Assembly (NCBI RefSeq): GCF_001722335.1
Contig: NZ_MIHA01000019.1
Coordinates: 1 to 64,000, forward strand
Length of the DNA stretch: 64,000 nt
Reading direction: 5' to 3'
Source of the DNA: Mycolicibacterium flavescens
Lineage (GTDB): Bacteria; Actinomycetota; Actinomycetes; Mycobacteriales; Mycobacteriaceae
Made by a program: the position numbers and the translations under genes
The notes under the pieces: model-generated
Seen by the model: the letters and a program-made list of their open reading frames with translations, nothing else
Told to the model about the DNA's origin: nothing
The model's database searches: none
Part shown: positions 8,533-16,944 of the stretch, piece by piece
Numbering within the stretch: position 1 is the stretch's first letter
Layout: the number at the start of each line of letters is the position of its first letter

Positions 8533-8674
8533 CGATGCCTTCCGACTAGGGGTTGCGCGGTGCGTCGCCGGGTCGCGAGGCTACGGCGCCGTGAGCGGAG
8601 GGTGGGTACCCGCCTCATTCAGTGTGCACACCGGCCACCGGAATGACCGCCCACCTGCCGTTGGGGTCGCAGGA

Positions 8675-8974
8675 TCAATCGTCGGCGGGAGCGGAACCGA
8701 TCTGGTCGTGCAGCTCGGCGACATAGCCGTCGTATGCGGCAGCCACGTCATCGAGGTCGAGTTGAGGCGGCAGATCGTCGGGACGCTGGCGCGCGATCAG
8801 GAAGGCCGCGGTGGCGGCGACGACGCGGGCCTCATCGGGGTCAGGACCCGCGATGCGCGCCACGATCTCCGGGTCGGCCCGAACCTGGATGGCGACGGTG
8901 TCGGCGTCGAGCGTGAACCGGATGAGGAATTCATGATCGCCGAGCGCTTCGATGCGCGGGTGGTCGCAGCTCAT
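8675..8974 (-). CDS. 99-residue protein of unknown function in fdxA operon
   Basis: The start is set at ATG 8974 because ATGA overlaps the TGA of the upstream regulator; the frame stays open further upstream. The product (MSCDHPRIEALGDHEF...) has a short antiparallel strand pattern (EFLIRFTLDADTVAIQV) then helices, and ends in a helix (AAAYDGYVAELHDQI). No cofactor motif is visible apart from an N-terminal Cys-Asp-His. It is the third gene of the fdxA-regulator operon, so it is likely to share a redox-response role, which is inference only. Confidence 0.6.
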   Translation of the reverse strand: MSCDHPRIEALGDHEFLIRFTLDADTVAIQVRADPEIVARIAGPDPDEARVVAATAAFLIARQRPDDLPPQLDLDDVAAAYDGYVAELHDQIGSAPADD

Positions 8975-9657
8975 GGCTCTGACGGTGCCGATGCGGACGC
9001 CACGCGGGCCACGCACAGATCCGGCTTCACCAACGGGTCGAGGCGGTCGACGGTGACAGGTCCGCGCATTCCGGTCAGGGCGCCCTGCATCAAGCCGAGG
9101 TGCAGCGCGCACATCACGGTCCCGTGGTCTTCGACCAACTCGTGAAAAGGGCAGTGCCGCAGGCGGATCTGTGTGACCCGCCGGTCGGGCAGGGGCTCGG
9201 GTTCGAATCCGAGCTTATCGAGCAGCTCGACCAGGGCGGCCAGGGACTCGGATCTTGTCGGGGCCCGGCCGTGACGGTGCTCGACGAGTGAGGGCGCCCA
9301 CGAGCGGCCGAGCTCGGCGGCCGCTTCGGAGGGCTTGCCAGCCGTCGTGACGAAATGGTCGGCGAGAATCTTGGCGATCAGCCGGTAATTCGTCGGCCCC
9401 GCCGGGTCCATCCGGTGAGAGGCCCGGAACAACACGGGTGGGCGACCTGGGCCCGTGCTCTCGCTGATGAGTTGCTCGACGCGTTCGGCGCGTACGAGCC
9501 CGTCCAGATGAAAGCGGACAGTGTTCGGATGGACGTCCATCTCTTCGGCGATCTCCGCGATGCTGCGCGGTCGCGGCGAGTCACGCAGCAGCCGCAGGAT
9601 CAGTTCACGCCGCCCGGGCGCCGACGGCTTTTTCGCCGGCTTCACGGGGCGCGTCAC
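8971..9657 (-). CDS. winged-helix regulator with putative Fe-S cysteines (SufR/COG2345-like)
   Basis: A 228-residue regulator. Residues 15-80 form a winged helix (RSIAEIAEEMDVHPNTVRFH recognition region, then a GPGRPP wing). The C-terminal half carries HCPFHELVE (C169), VMCALHLGL (C183) and DLCVARV (C215). That three-cysteine CPFH / CxLH / C layout is the one that holds a 4Fe-4S cluster in SufR-type regulators. It is therefore likely to sense iron-sulfur status, oxygen or nitric oxide. It is translated from GTG 9657, overlapping the fdxA stop, and probably binds the inverted repeats upstream of fdxA (10009-10028). Confidence 0.8.
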   Translation of the reverse strand: MTRPVKPAKKPSAPGRRELILRLLRDSPRPRSIAEIAEEMDVHPNTVRFHLDGLVRAERVEQLISESTGPGRPPVLFRASHRMDPAGPTNYRLIAKILADHFVTTAGKPSEAAAELGRSWAPSLVEHRHGRAPTRSESLAALVELLDKLGFEPEPLPDRRVTQIRLRHCPFHELVEDHGTVMCALHLGLMQGALTGMRGPVTVDRLDPLVKPDLCVARVASASAPSEP

Positions 9658-9998
9658 GGCGCGCGCGGCGGGAGCTTGGCCACCAGGTCAGTATCAGCGT
9701 CGACCGGGCCGAGCTTGGCTGCACCCCCGGGTGAGCCCAGAGGACCGTCCCGGCCCGGCAGGGTCTCGGTGAAGAACTTGGCGTTCTCCTCGGTGTAGGG
9801 CTGTAGGGATTCGGGCAGGTCGTCTTCGTAGTAGATCGCCTCGACGGGGCAGACCGGTTCGCACGCGCCACAGTCGACACATTCGTCGGGATGGATGTAG
9901 AGCATGCGACCGCCCTCGTAGATGCAGTCGACCGGGCACTCCTCGACGCAGGCCCGGTCCTTGATGTCGATACATGGTTCGCCGATCACGTAGGTCAT
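9654..9998 (-). CDS. fdxA: 7Fe ferredoxin
   Basis: A 114-residue ferredoxin. Cysteines at 9, 17, 21, 25 and 40, 43, 46, 50 (CVEECPVDC and CVDCGACEPVC) fit a 3Fe-4S plus 4Fe-4S protein of the mycobacterial FdxA type, with the typical acidic and aromatic C-terminal extension (YTEENAKFF). It would shuttle low-potential electrons in the cytosol. FdxA homologues in mycobacteria are induced under low oxygen or nitric oxide. It heads an operon with an Fe-S type regulator and faces the DUF2249/ctaD unit across 47 bases containing a palindromic operator. Confidence 0.92.
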   Translation of the reverse strand: MTYVIGEPCIDIKDRACVEECPVDCIYEGGRMLYIHPDECVDCGACEPVCPVEAIYYEDDLPESLQPYTEENAKFFTETLPGRDGPLGSPGGAAKLGPVDADTDLVAKLPPRAP

Positions 9999-10008
9999 GG
10001 CCTCATAT

Positions 10009-10028
10009 TAGTACAAATACTACTTGTA
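10009..10028. promoter_or_regulatory. overlapping inverted repeats between fdxA and DUF2249 genes
   Basis: Two inverted repeats interlock in this AT-rich gap: TAGTA-CAAA-TACTA (10009-10022) and TACAA-ATACTAC-TTGTA (10012-10028). They lie 11-30 bases upstream of the fdxA ATG and just before the DUF2249 gene. This is the natural binding place for the SufR-like regulator encoded in the fdxA operon; that assignment is inference. Confidence 0.55.
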
Positions 10029-10045
10029 GATATAGGATGAATATT

Positions 10046-10384
10046 GTGACTGAATCCGAACCACTGTCTGACAGCGCCGACGTGCTGGATGTGCGCCGGA
10101 TCCCCAAGTCGCGACGGCACGCCACGGCCTTCGCCCGATTCGACGCGCTGCGCTCGGGCGAATCGTTCGTCCTCGTCAACTGCCACGATCCGATCCGTCT
10201 GCGTGAGGAGTTCGCTCGCTGTCGACCCGGTGCCTATGCCTGGCGCTACCTGGAAGGCAGCCAGTCGCAACGACTGTGGCGTATCCGTATCACCCGGATC
10301 GCCGAGGGCGTACCGTTCGGCGCTGGCATCCCGATGACGGACCTCAGCGGTTCGACGAGAGCCGACAGCGGTGCTGTCGACTGA
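10046..10384 (+). CDS. DUF2249 domain protein
   Basis: A 112-residue protein if translated from GTG 10046, which has AGGA eight bases upstream; an in-frame ATG at 10037 overlaps that AGGA and is less likely. The core matches DUF2249: LDVRRIPKSRRHATAFARFDAL, FVLVNCHDPIRLREEF and YAWRYLEG...RLWRIRITR. DUF2249 proteins are small TusA-like alpha/beta proteins often encoded with hemerythrins, nitric oxide or nitrite proteins and terminal oxidases, which fits the ctaD gene 42 bases downstream. Biochemical role not established. Confidence 0.75.
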   Translation: MTESEPLSDSADVLDVRRIPKSRRHATAFARFDALRSGESFVLVNCHDPIRLREEFARCRPGAYAWRYLEGSQSQRLWRIRITRIAEGVPFGAGIPMTDLSGSTRADSGAVD

Positions 10385-10426
10385 GGGGTGCGACCGCACC
10401 CTTGCGGCCCCTCGTGACGGCAGACC

Positions 10427-12178
10427 ATGATCACCGTCACGGAACGTCCTGCGCCGCAACCAATGCCGATCCGGCATGGGCTCCGAGGTTCATTCGCCTA
10501 CCGGGTGGTGACCACGACCGACCCCAAGCTGTTGGGAATCATGTACGTGGTTACCTCGATCGGCTTCTTCCTGGCCGGCGGCCTGATGGCACTGCTGATG
10601 CGCGGTGAGTTGTCGTCCCCGGGCCTGCAGTTCCTGTCCAACGAACAGTACAACCAGTTGTTCACCATGCACGGCACGATCATGCTGCTGCTGTATGCGA
10701 CGCCGATCGTGTTTGGTTTCGCCAATTGCATTGTGCCCTTGCAGATCGGCGCCCCAGATGTGGCGTTTCCCCGACTCAACGCGCTCAGCTACTGGCTGTA
10801 TCTCCTCGGCGCGCTGATCACCGTAGCGGGCTTCGTGACCCCGGGCGGGGCCGCCGACTTCGGGTGGACCGCCTACAGTCCGCTCAGCGATGCGCTTCAC
10901 TCGCCGGGAGCCGGGGCCGATCTGTGGATCATGGGTTTGGTCGTCGCCGGACTAGGCACCATTTTGGGCGCGGTCAACATGATCACCACGGTGGCGTGCA
11001 TGAGGGCACCGGGCATGACGATGTTTCGGATGCCGATCTTCACCTGGAACATCCTGATCACCAGCATCATGATCCTCAGCGCTTTCCCGCTGCTGACTGC
11101 GGCGCTGCTGGGTCTGGCGGCCGACCGACACCTGGGCGCGCACATCTACGACCCGTCCAACGGCGGCGTGATCCTCTGGCAACACCTGTTCTGGTTCTTC
11201 GGACACCCGGAGGTGTACGTCGTGGCGATCCCGTTCTTCGGCATCATCACCGAGGTCGTCCCGGTGTTCGCGCGCAAACCGATGTTCGGCTACACCACGA
11301 TGGTCTACGCCACCGTGACCATCGCCGGACTGTCCACCGCGGTCTGGGCTCACCACATGTTCGCGACCGGCGCGGTGCTTCTGCCTTTCTTCTCCTTCAT
11401 GTCCTATCTCATCGCCATTCCGACCGGTATCAAGTTCTTCAACTGGATCGGCACGATGTGGAAGGGGCAGTTGACTTTCGAAACCCCGATGCTGTTTTCA
11501 GTGGGATTCATGGTCACCTTCCTGCTCGGTGGTCTGTCGGGTGTCATGCTGGCCAGCCCACCGGTCGATTTCCACGTCACCGACACCTACTTCCTGGTGG
11601 CGCACTTCCACTACGTGCTGTTCGGCACGATCGTCTTCGCCACGTACGCCGGCATCTACTTCTGGTTCCCGAAGATGACCGGGCGGCGGCTCGACGAGCG
11701 GCTGGGCAAGCTGCATTTCTGGCTGACGCTGATCGGCTTCCACACCACGTTCCTGGTGCAGCACTGGCTGGGCAACGAGGGCATGCCCCGCCGGTATGCC
11801 GATTACCTGCCGAGCGACGGATTCACCACGCTCAACGTCGTCTCGACCGTCGGCGCGTTCCTCCTGGGCGTCTCGATGCTGCCTTTCGTGTGGAACATCT
11901 TCAGAAGCTACCGCTACGGGGACGTGGTGACCGTGGATGACCCGTGGGGTTACGGCAACTCGCTGGAGTGGGCCACCTCGTGCCCGCCGCCGCGGCACAA
12001 CTTCACCGAGCTACCCCGGATCCGTTCGGAGCGGCCGGCATTCGAACTGCACTACCCACACATGACTGTGCGGATGCATGACGAGGCGAACATCGGCCGT
12101 CATCGCAAGAACTGCCTCACCGGGACCGCGTCGACCGGCAGTGGCGCCGCAACACAACGGAAGGCGGGAACGCGATGA
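10427..12178 (+). CDS. ctaD: cytochrome c oxidase subunit I (aa3-type), orphan copy
   Basis: A 583-residue, about 12-helix haem-copper oxidase subunit I. Low-spin haem ligand H82 (TMHGT) and H395, CuB ligands H260 and H309/H310 (VWAHHMF), the His-Tyr crosslink pair H260/Y264 in GHPEVY with its proton-gating E262, and haem a3 ligand H393 (AHFHYVLFG) are all present. It should therefore be a functional oxygen-reducing subunit. No genes for subunits II or III lie nearby; mycobacteria usually encode a main ctaD elsewhere, so this is likely an alternative subunit I. It is preceded by DUF2249 and overlaps the DUF5994-like gene by ATGA. Confidence 0.93.
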   Translation: MITVTERPAPQPMPIRHGLRGSFAYRVVTTTDPKLLGIMYVVTSIGFFLAGGLMALLMRGELSSPGLQFLSNEQYNQLFTMHGTIMLLLYATPIVFGFANCIVPLQIGAPDVAFPRLNALSYWLYLLGALITVAGFVTPGGAADFGWTAYSPLSDALHSPGAGADLWIMGLVVAGLGTILGAVNMITTVACMRAPGMTMFRMPIFTWNILITSIMILSAFPLLTAALLGLAADRHLGAHIYDPSNGGVILWQHLFWFFGHPEVYVVAIPFFGIITEVVPVFARKPMFGYTTMVYATVTIAGLSTAVWAHHMFATGAVLLPFFSFMSYLIAIPTGIKFFNWIGTMWKGQLTFETPMLFSVGFMVTFLLGGLSGVMLASPPVDFHVTDTYFLVAHFHYVLFGTIVFATYAGIYFWFPKMTGRRLDERLGKLHFWLTLIGFHTTFLVQHWLGNEGMPRRYADYLPSDGFTTLNVVSTVGAFLLGVSMLPFVWNIFRSYRYGDVVTVDDPWGYGNSLEWATSCPPPRHNFTELPRIRSERPAFELHYPHMTVRMHDEANIGRHRKNCLTGTASTGSGAATQRKAGTR

Positions 12179-12789
12179 GCGGGTCCGAAGTCAGGAAAAC
12201 CACCTCGAATAGGTCGCGCCGCACACGGGTGAGCACGGCCCGGTTCGCAGCCGCCCGCACGGCCGCAGTCTCATCCGGTTCGTCATACCCGGTCGGGCTG
12301 CGACTGCGGCTCAAACCGTGCCGCGTGCCGACAGGTGACGTCATCGGTGCCTGGTGGCCACGGTCGATCGAACTGGTCGCCGAACTCAGCGCGTTGGTCG
12401 GGCGCCTCGAATCGCGGTGGGGCCGTGTCGACCGCGTGGTCTACGACAGAAACCTCTGGGCGCCCGGACCTCCCGAGATGACCGTGGGCGGCCACACGGT
12501 GCATCTGCACGGTTCCTGGGACCGGGCTGTCAACATCGTGTCGTTGTGCGGCCCGGTGTTCGGGACACGGGCGCTGCTGGTCGTCCCGCCCTGCACCGAC
12601 CCCGTCCGCGCGTACTCGGCGGTGGTGACCGCGGCTGATCCCGACGATTGTTCGACCACAGACGAATTGCTCGGTATCGGCGCGCACGAGGCCGAGGAAA
12701 GACACCTGGCACAGATCGCCCAGCAGCGCTGGGAGAGCGAAGGCGGTGCGCTGAAAACGCCGAGCCGAGGCTTGGGACATCACCCATGA
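12175..12789 (+). CDS. DUF5994-like protein
   Basis: A 204-residue protein with a basic, probably disordered first 35 residues, then [38 protein letters not shown] and [18 protein letters not shown]. This pattern is familiar from actinobacterial DUF5994 proteins; I am moderately sure of the family. No membrane helix or catalytic motif is evident. Its start overlaps the ctaD stop (ATGA), so it belongs to the DUF2249-ctaD unit and may assist the oxidase or the stress response. It ends ten bases from the convergent sulfotransferase. Confidence 0.6.
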   Translation: MSGSEVRKTTSNRSRRTRVSTARFAAARTAAVSSGSSYPVGLRLRLKPCRVPTGDVIGAWWPRSIELVAELSALVGRLESRWGRVDRVVYDRNLWAPGPPEMTVGGHTVHLHGSWDRAVNIVSLCGPVFGTRALLVVPPCTDPVRAYSAVVTAADPDDCSTTDELLGIGAHEAEERHLAQIAQQRWESEGGALKTPSRGLGHHP

Positions 12790-12798
12790 CCGCTGGGT

Positions 12799-14043
12799 TC
12801 AGTCCGGCAGGAAGCGGTTGATGTAGGGCTCGAATCTCGCCTGCAGGGCATCCGGCTCGAGGCCGAACATCTGCGCCGACGTCGCCACCCGGCCGAGGCG
12901 GCCGCGCTGGTGCCCGGCCAGGTACCGGCCGACCGCATCGCGGACCTCGTCGCTGAAGTCCTCCCCGGTAAGATCGTAAATCGCTGCGGCGGTGCCGATC
13001 TCGTCGTCCATGAACTCGTCGAAACGCACGTCGATCGACCGGTCCGCCGGGATGACGTCGCGGTCGCGGATCAGCGCGGCGAGCATCAACTCCAGCCGGT
13101 CCACCCAGCACGCCGCGATCTGCTCGACCGGCACCGGCGCGCAATGCATCCGGGCGCTGTAGGTCAGCATCGCCAGCATCGACAGCACCACCGGCACCGG
13201 ATCGCGGTGGGTGGCGATCACCACCACGCCGGGGAACACCGCGTTGAGCACCGGCAGCTGTTCGAGGTGTTGCGGTGACTTGAGCAGCCAGCGCCGCCCG
13301 CCACGCAGGAACTGCAGCGCCCGCAGCTGGGTGGCCAGATGCCGGTAGTGCGCCGTCTGATCGTGGGCCAGGTAGTAGTCGCGCCAGCGCGGCACATGCG
13401 CCAGCGTCTCGAACAGCATCGAGCTGAAGTCGTTGGCCAGCAGCTGGATCTCTTCGTGCACATGGTCGGTCGTCATCTCGTGCATCAGCGCGAAGTGCGG
13501 CATCTGCGCATTCATGAACTCGACGGCCGCGTCCATCCGGGTGCGGCGCGGATCGGGTTCGATTCCGGCTTCCGACGGCAGCGGGAACGGCTCGTTGCTC
13601 TCCCAGTAGGGAATCGTGCGGAACGTCGGGCCCGCCGCCAGCAGGTTGTGCAGGTGTGTGGTGCCGGTGCGCGGCAGTCCCGCGATGACCACCGGCGGGG
13701 CCAGTTCGATGTCGTGGATCTGCGGGTTCCGCTCAAGCAGGTCGGTCAACAGCAGCCGGTTCTTGAGCCACTGCAGGATCTGGGCGTGGAAGTTGACGAC
13801 GCCTGCGGCGTGCATTGTCGGGATCTCGTGCAGCGCAGCAAGATACACGTCGAGACGTTCGCGGTAGTCGTCGTCGCCGAAGTCGTCGAGCCCGGTCTCG
13901 GCGGCGGCCTTGTTGTGCAGGACGTCGGCGTCGAGCGGGCATTCCGGCGCCAGCGCCGCCATCATCGCGCGGATCGGCTCCACCTCGGCGGGGAAGCGGG
14001 GTTCGGCGAGGTCGTCGAGAACGACCGGTGTGGTGTGCGTCAC
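12799..14043 (-). CDS. PAPS-dependent sulfotransferase (Stf-type)
   Basis: A 414-residue protein from GTG 14043. The 5'-phosphosulfate loop AGLPRTGTTHLHNLLAAG lies near residue 110. The 3'-phosphate motif region RWLLKSPQHLEQLP...VVIATHRDPVPVVLS near 250 is the standard sulfotransferase pair. It belongs to the large mycobacterial family that sulfates lipids or sterol/glycolipid acceptors; the acceptor is unknown. The frame stays open upstream of the chosen start, but the 27-bp divergent promoter and TetR gene argue for GTG 14043. It is divergent from the TetR gene and likely controlled by it. Confidence 0.85.
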   Translation of the reverse strand: MTHTTPVVLDDLAEPRFPAEVEPIRAMMAALAPECPLDADVLHNKAAAETGLDDFGDDDYRERLDVYLAALHEIPTMHAAGVVNFHAQILQWLKNRLLLTDLLERNPQIHDIELAPPVVIAGLPRTGTTHLHNLLAAGPTFRTIPYWESNEPFPLPSEAGIEPDPRRTRMDAAVEFMNAQMPHFALMHEMTTDHVHEEIQLLANDFSSMLFETLAHVPRWRDYYLAHDQTAHYRHLATQLRALQFLRGGRRWLLKSPQHLEQLPVLNAVFPGVVVIATHRDPVPVVLSMLAMLTYSARMHCAPVPVEQIAACWVDRLELMLAALIRDRDVIPADRSIDVRFDEFMDDEIGTAAAIYDLTGEDFSDEVRDAVGRYLAGHQRGRLGRVATSAQMFGLEPDALQARFEPYINRFLPD

Positions 14044-14053
14044 AGCCTTTATG

Positions 14054-14070
14054 TTACTGTCAGTTTCGTA
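14054..14070. promoter_or_regulatory. putative TetR operator in sulfotransferase/tetR divergent gap
   Basis: The 27-bp gap contains ACTG-T-CAGT (14056-14064) inside a wider imperfect repeat TTAC...GTAA (14054-14070). This is the normal spot for autoregulation by the adjacent TetR protein and for joint control of the sulfotransferase. Short arms; assignment is inference. Confidence 0.4.
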
Positions 14071-14646
14071 ATGGCGACAGAGATCGGGCGACCTCGGGAC
14101 CGGCGCATCGACGCCGCGGTGCTGCGCGCGACGGTCGAGTTGCTGACCGAGACGGGTTACGCCGAGCTGACCGTCGACGCGATCGCCCGCCGAGCGGGCA
14201 CCAGCAAACCGGCGATCTACCGTCGCTGGTCGGGCAAGGCGCACGTCGTGCACGAGGCGGCCTTCCCGGTCAGCGCGGCCACCGAGCTTCCCGACACCGG
14301 CACCCTGGCCGGCGACGTCTGCGAGATGGTGCGGCGCACCGTCGGCGTGCTCACCACCCCGGCCGCGCGCGCTGCGCTGCCCGGGCTGGTCGCCGAGATG
14401 GCCGCCGACCCGGCCCTGCACGCTGCGCTGCTCGAACGCTTCGCCGACGTGCTGTCGCGGGGTCTGACCGAGCGCCTGGCCGCCGCGGCCGAGCGCGGGG
14501 AGGTGCGCGACGGTGTCACTGCGGGCGAGGTCATCGAGGCGGTGGCCGGGATGACCTTCCTGGCCCTGATCACCCGGGCGGACGGTCTCGACGACGAATG
14601 GGTGGACCGCACCGCCGAGCTCATCACGAGAGGAATCAGTGCATGA
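14071..14646 (+). CDS. TetR family transcriptional regulator
   Basis: A 191-residue protein. The N-terminal helix-turn-helix spans residues 13-60 (LTVDAIARRAGTSKPAIYRRW), the usual TetR DNA-binding pattern. The ligand-binding C-terminal domain follows the TetR_C_33-like style seen with AARAALPGLVAEMAADPAL. It is divergent from the sulfotransferase and overlaps the DUF1214 gene by ATGA, so it probably represses both flanking units in response to a hydrophobic ligand. The ligand is not predictable. Confidence 0.88.
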   Translation: MATEIGRPRDRRIDAAVLRATVELLTETGYAELTVDAIARRAGTSKPAIYRRWSGKAHVVHEAAFPVSAATELPDTGTLAGDVCEMVRRTVGVLTTPAARAALPGLVAEMAADPALHAALLERFADVLSRGLTERLAAAAERGEVRDGVTAGEVIEAVAGMTFLALITRADGLDDEWVDRTAELITRGISA

Positions 14647-15743
14647 CCGAATCCGCGTCCGCGGCGGCCTGGCGCGAACTGCTCGACACCCTGGGCGGGC
14701 TGGACCGCACGTTCCTCTCCGGTGACCGCGCGGTCACCGACGACCGGCACGTCGCTGACGGGTACCGGATGCTGGCCACCACGCTGGGGGTGGCGTTCGA
14801 CACCTACCTGTTCGCCGAGCCGAGCCGGCCGGTGTGGATCGAACTGAACACGCCGGTGCGCCGCGACCGGCGGTGGGGCGGCGACAACACCGACGCGTAC
14901 TACTTCATGTGCCCGGTGGACCCGAAGCGGCGCTACCGGATCAGCGGAAACCGGGGCGACAGCGTCTACTTCTCGGTGACCGCGTACAACGAGCCGTCGC
15001 CCGGGGCGTGGTCGGACCGGATCGTGGCGCTGGTGCGCGACGACGACCTCGACATCGACTCGGACGGCAACTTCTCGTTCGAGTACGGGCCGACCGACGG
15101 CGGTGTGGTGCTGGTGACCCGCGACTATCAGGCCGACCCGCAGACCGGGCGCCCGGTGTCGTGGCACATCGAGGCGCTCGACGAGCCCGACCCGATCCGG
15201 CACGGGGACGCCGAGACGGCCGCGGGGCTGCGGGCCAGCGCGGCGTGGCTGCGCACGATGTTCGCGATCCTGCCGCTGGCGGTCGGTGTGCGGGTCGACG
15301 ACGCTCATACGCTCGGTCACGAGATTGCCCAGGCCGCAAACGAATTCGCCGACCCGTACCAGGTGCCCGACGCGAACTTCGGGTGGTCGGCGCGCGACGC
15401 GTGCTACGCCTACGGCAGCTTCGTGCTCGACGACGACGAGGCGCTCGTCGTCACCCACCGGCCACCGGCCTGCCGGTTCTGGAACCTGGTCGTGTGGAAC
15501 CAGTTCATGGCCGCGGTGACCGACGAGAAGACGTCGATCAACGGCTACAGCGCGGTGCCCAACTCCGACGGTTCGGTGACCGCGGTGATCTCCCGCGGGC
15601 TGACCGCCCACCCGAACTCGATCACCACGGTGGACTATCCGCGCGGCAACCTGGCGTTCCGGTGGTTCCTCGCCGACGCGGTGCCCGCCCGCCCGGAGGT
15701 GCGGCTGGTGAAGGTCGCCGACGCCCCGACCGACGTCACCTAA
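14643..15743 (+). CDS. DUF1214 domain protein
   Basis: A 366-residue soluble protein. The N-terminal helical region (LGGLDRTFLSG...LATTLGVAFDTYLF) and the beta-rich C-terminal domain (GDSVYFSVTAYNE, CRFWNLVVWNQFM, NLAFRWFLAD) are those of actinobacterial DUF1214 proteins, commonly encoded beside sulfotransferases, TetR regulators and lipid genes. No known catalytic residues. The start overlaps the tetR stop (ATGA), indicating cotranscription. It is followed at once by a long hairpin shared with the 3' end of menA. Confidence 0.8.
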   Translation: MTESASAAAWRELLDTLGGLDRTFLSGDRAVTDDRHVADGYRMLATTLGVAFDTYLFAEPSRPVWIELNTPVRRDRRWGGDNTDAYYFMCPVDPKRRYRISGNRGDSVYFSVTAYNEPSPGAWSDRIVALVRDDDLDIDSDGNFSFEYGPTDGGVVLVTRDYQADPQTGRPVSWHIEALDEPDPIRHGDAETAAGLRASAAWLRTMFAILPLAVGVRVDDAHTLGHEIAQAANEFADPYQVPDANFGWSARDACYAYGSFVLDDDEALVVTHRPPACRFWNLVVWNQFMAAVTDEKTSINGYSAVPNSDGSVTAVISRGLTAHPNSITTVDYPRGNLAFRWFLADAVPARPEVRLVKVADAPTDVT

Positions 15744-15746
15744 CGA

Positions 15747-15799
15747 GCGATTTGTGAGTGATCACGTTCGGTCAGCGATCGTTTTCACGCACAAATCGC
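15747..15799. terminator. long inverted repeat between DUF1214 and menA ends
   Basis: The arms GCGATTTGTG (15747-15756) and CACAAATCGC (15790-15799) are perfect; extending with GTGA/TCAC gives a 15-bp stem with one mismatch. It lies between convergent genes and its right arm covers the last codons of menA. It probably ends transcription from both sides, and it resembles the inverted repeats at 20699 and 35359. Confidence 0.6.
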
Positions 15800-16657
15800 C
15801 AGGGCGAGCGCCACCGCGACCGCCCACACCAGCATCGTCAGCCCGGTGTCGCGCAGCACCGGGATCAGGTCCTTGCCGCCGAGGCGCTTGCGTACCGGCG
15901 CCGCGGCGCGCATCGCCAGCGGCAGCGCCACCAGGCCGACCGCCGCCCACGGCGTCGCGAGCATCAGCACCACCGTCAGCGTGAACGCCACCGCCAGCAG
16001 CACCTGGAACAGCCCGCGGGTCCGGCCGTCGCCCAGGCGTACGGCCAGCGTGATCTTGCCGGACTCCCTGTCGGTCGGGATGTCGCGCAGGTTGTTGGCC
16101 ATCAGCACCGCCGACGACATGCAGCCCATCGCCACCGCGACCACCGCGCCCACCCAGTCGACCCGCAACGCCTGCGTGTACTGCGTGCCGAGCACCGCGA
16201 CCAGACCGAAGAACACGAACACCGCGATCTCGCCGAGCCCGAGATAGCCGTAGGGCTTCTTTCCGCCGGTGTAGAGCCACGCGCCGGCGATGCACACCGC
16301 GCCGACCGCGATCAGCCACGGCGCGCTCAGCGCCGCCAGCACCAGGCCGGCCACCGCCGCGATCACCAGGCTGACCACCGCCGCGGTCAGCACCGCCCGC
16401 GGTGAGGCGACCTTCGAGCCGACCAGCCGCAGCGGCCCGGCGCGCACGTCGTCGGTGCCGCGGATGCCGTCGGAGTAGTCGTTGGCGTAGTTGACCCCGA
16501 CGATCATCGCCATCGCGACGAGCAACGCCAGTAACGCCTTCCACCAGCTCGCGGCCCCCAGCCACGCCGCCGCGCCGGTCCCGGCGAGCACCGGCGCGAT
16601 CGCGTTGGGCAGCGTGCGGGGCCGCGCGCCCTCGAGCCACTGCGCGAATGTCGCCAC
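15785..16657 (-). CDS. menA: 1,4-dihydroxy-2-naphthoate polyprenyltransferase
   Basis: A 290-residue UbiA-superfamily integral membrane prenyltransferase with about eight to nine helices. The first Asp-rich motif [15 protein letters not shown] (residues 56-70) binds the Mg-polyprenyl diphosphate, and the second region ([22 protein letters not shown]) is present near 188-208. It joins dihydroxynaphthoate to a prenyl chain to make demethylmenaquinone in the cytoplasmic membrane. GTG start at 16657. The position, beside mtnP and galE3-like genes, matches Rv0534c. The fabH gene that I recall next to menA in M. tuberculosis is not here. Confidence 0.95.
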   Translation of the reverse strand: MATFAQWLEGARPRTLPNAIAPVLAGTGAAAWLGAASWWKALLALLVAMAMIVGVNYANDYSDGIRGTDDVRAGPLRLVGSKVASPRAVLTAAVVSLVIAAVAGLVLAALSAPWLIAVGAVCIAGAWLYTGGKKPYGYLGLGEIAVFVFFGLVAVLGTQYTQALRVDWVGAVVAVAMGCMSSAVLMANNLRDIPTDRESGKITLAVRLGDGRTRGLFQVLLAVAFTLTVVLMLATPWAAVGLVALPLAMRAAAPVRKRLGGKDLIPVLRDTGLTMLVWAVAVALALAICA

Positions 16658-16725
16658 GTGCGTCAGTCTCGCATGCGGCCGAAATCGGCTCGGGTGCCCG
16701 CGGCCGACCGTGGCAGACTGATCGC

Positions 16726-16944
16726 ATGGAGGACCGACTCAGCAAGGCGGAGATCCGCAAGGACGCCGTGCAGGAGATTTTCGAGTCCGGCGTGACGACC
16801 GTCGGGGAAGTCGCGTCGATCATCACCACCGCGGTCAAGGACGTCGCCTACGCGATCGGCGGTTTCGCCACCGACGCGTTCGAGATCCGCGACGGGGTGC
16901 GCCGGGCGTCGCAACGCATCGACGACGAGCCGTCCGGCAGTTGA
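16726..16944 (+). CDS. small conserved protein of unknown function
   Basis: A 72-residue protein starting at ATG 16726. It is helical and charged at the start ([20 protein letters not shown]), then has a moderately hydrophobic stretch ([29 protein letters not shown]) that could be an amphipathic or surface helix. Its TGA overlaps the TTG start of mtnP, so it sits in the mtnP-galE-hydrolase operon, divergent from menA. No known domain recognised. Confidence 0.65.
   Translation: MEDRLSKAEIRKDAVQEIFESGVTTVGEVASIITTAVKDVAYAIGGFATDAFEIRDGVRRASQRIDDEPSGS

Noticed and set aside
6451..8646. 731-codon open frame on the plus strand
   Set aside because: It is antisense to DUF58 and MoxR, whose motifs are unmistakable; no domain is recognisable in the plus-strand translation.
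10386..10426. GGGTGC-GACC-GCACCC hairpin before ctaD
   Set aside because: The stem is only 6 bp in very GC-rich sequence inside a probable operon; it could be chance and shows no riboswitch or terminator context.
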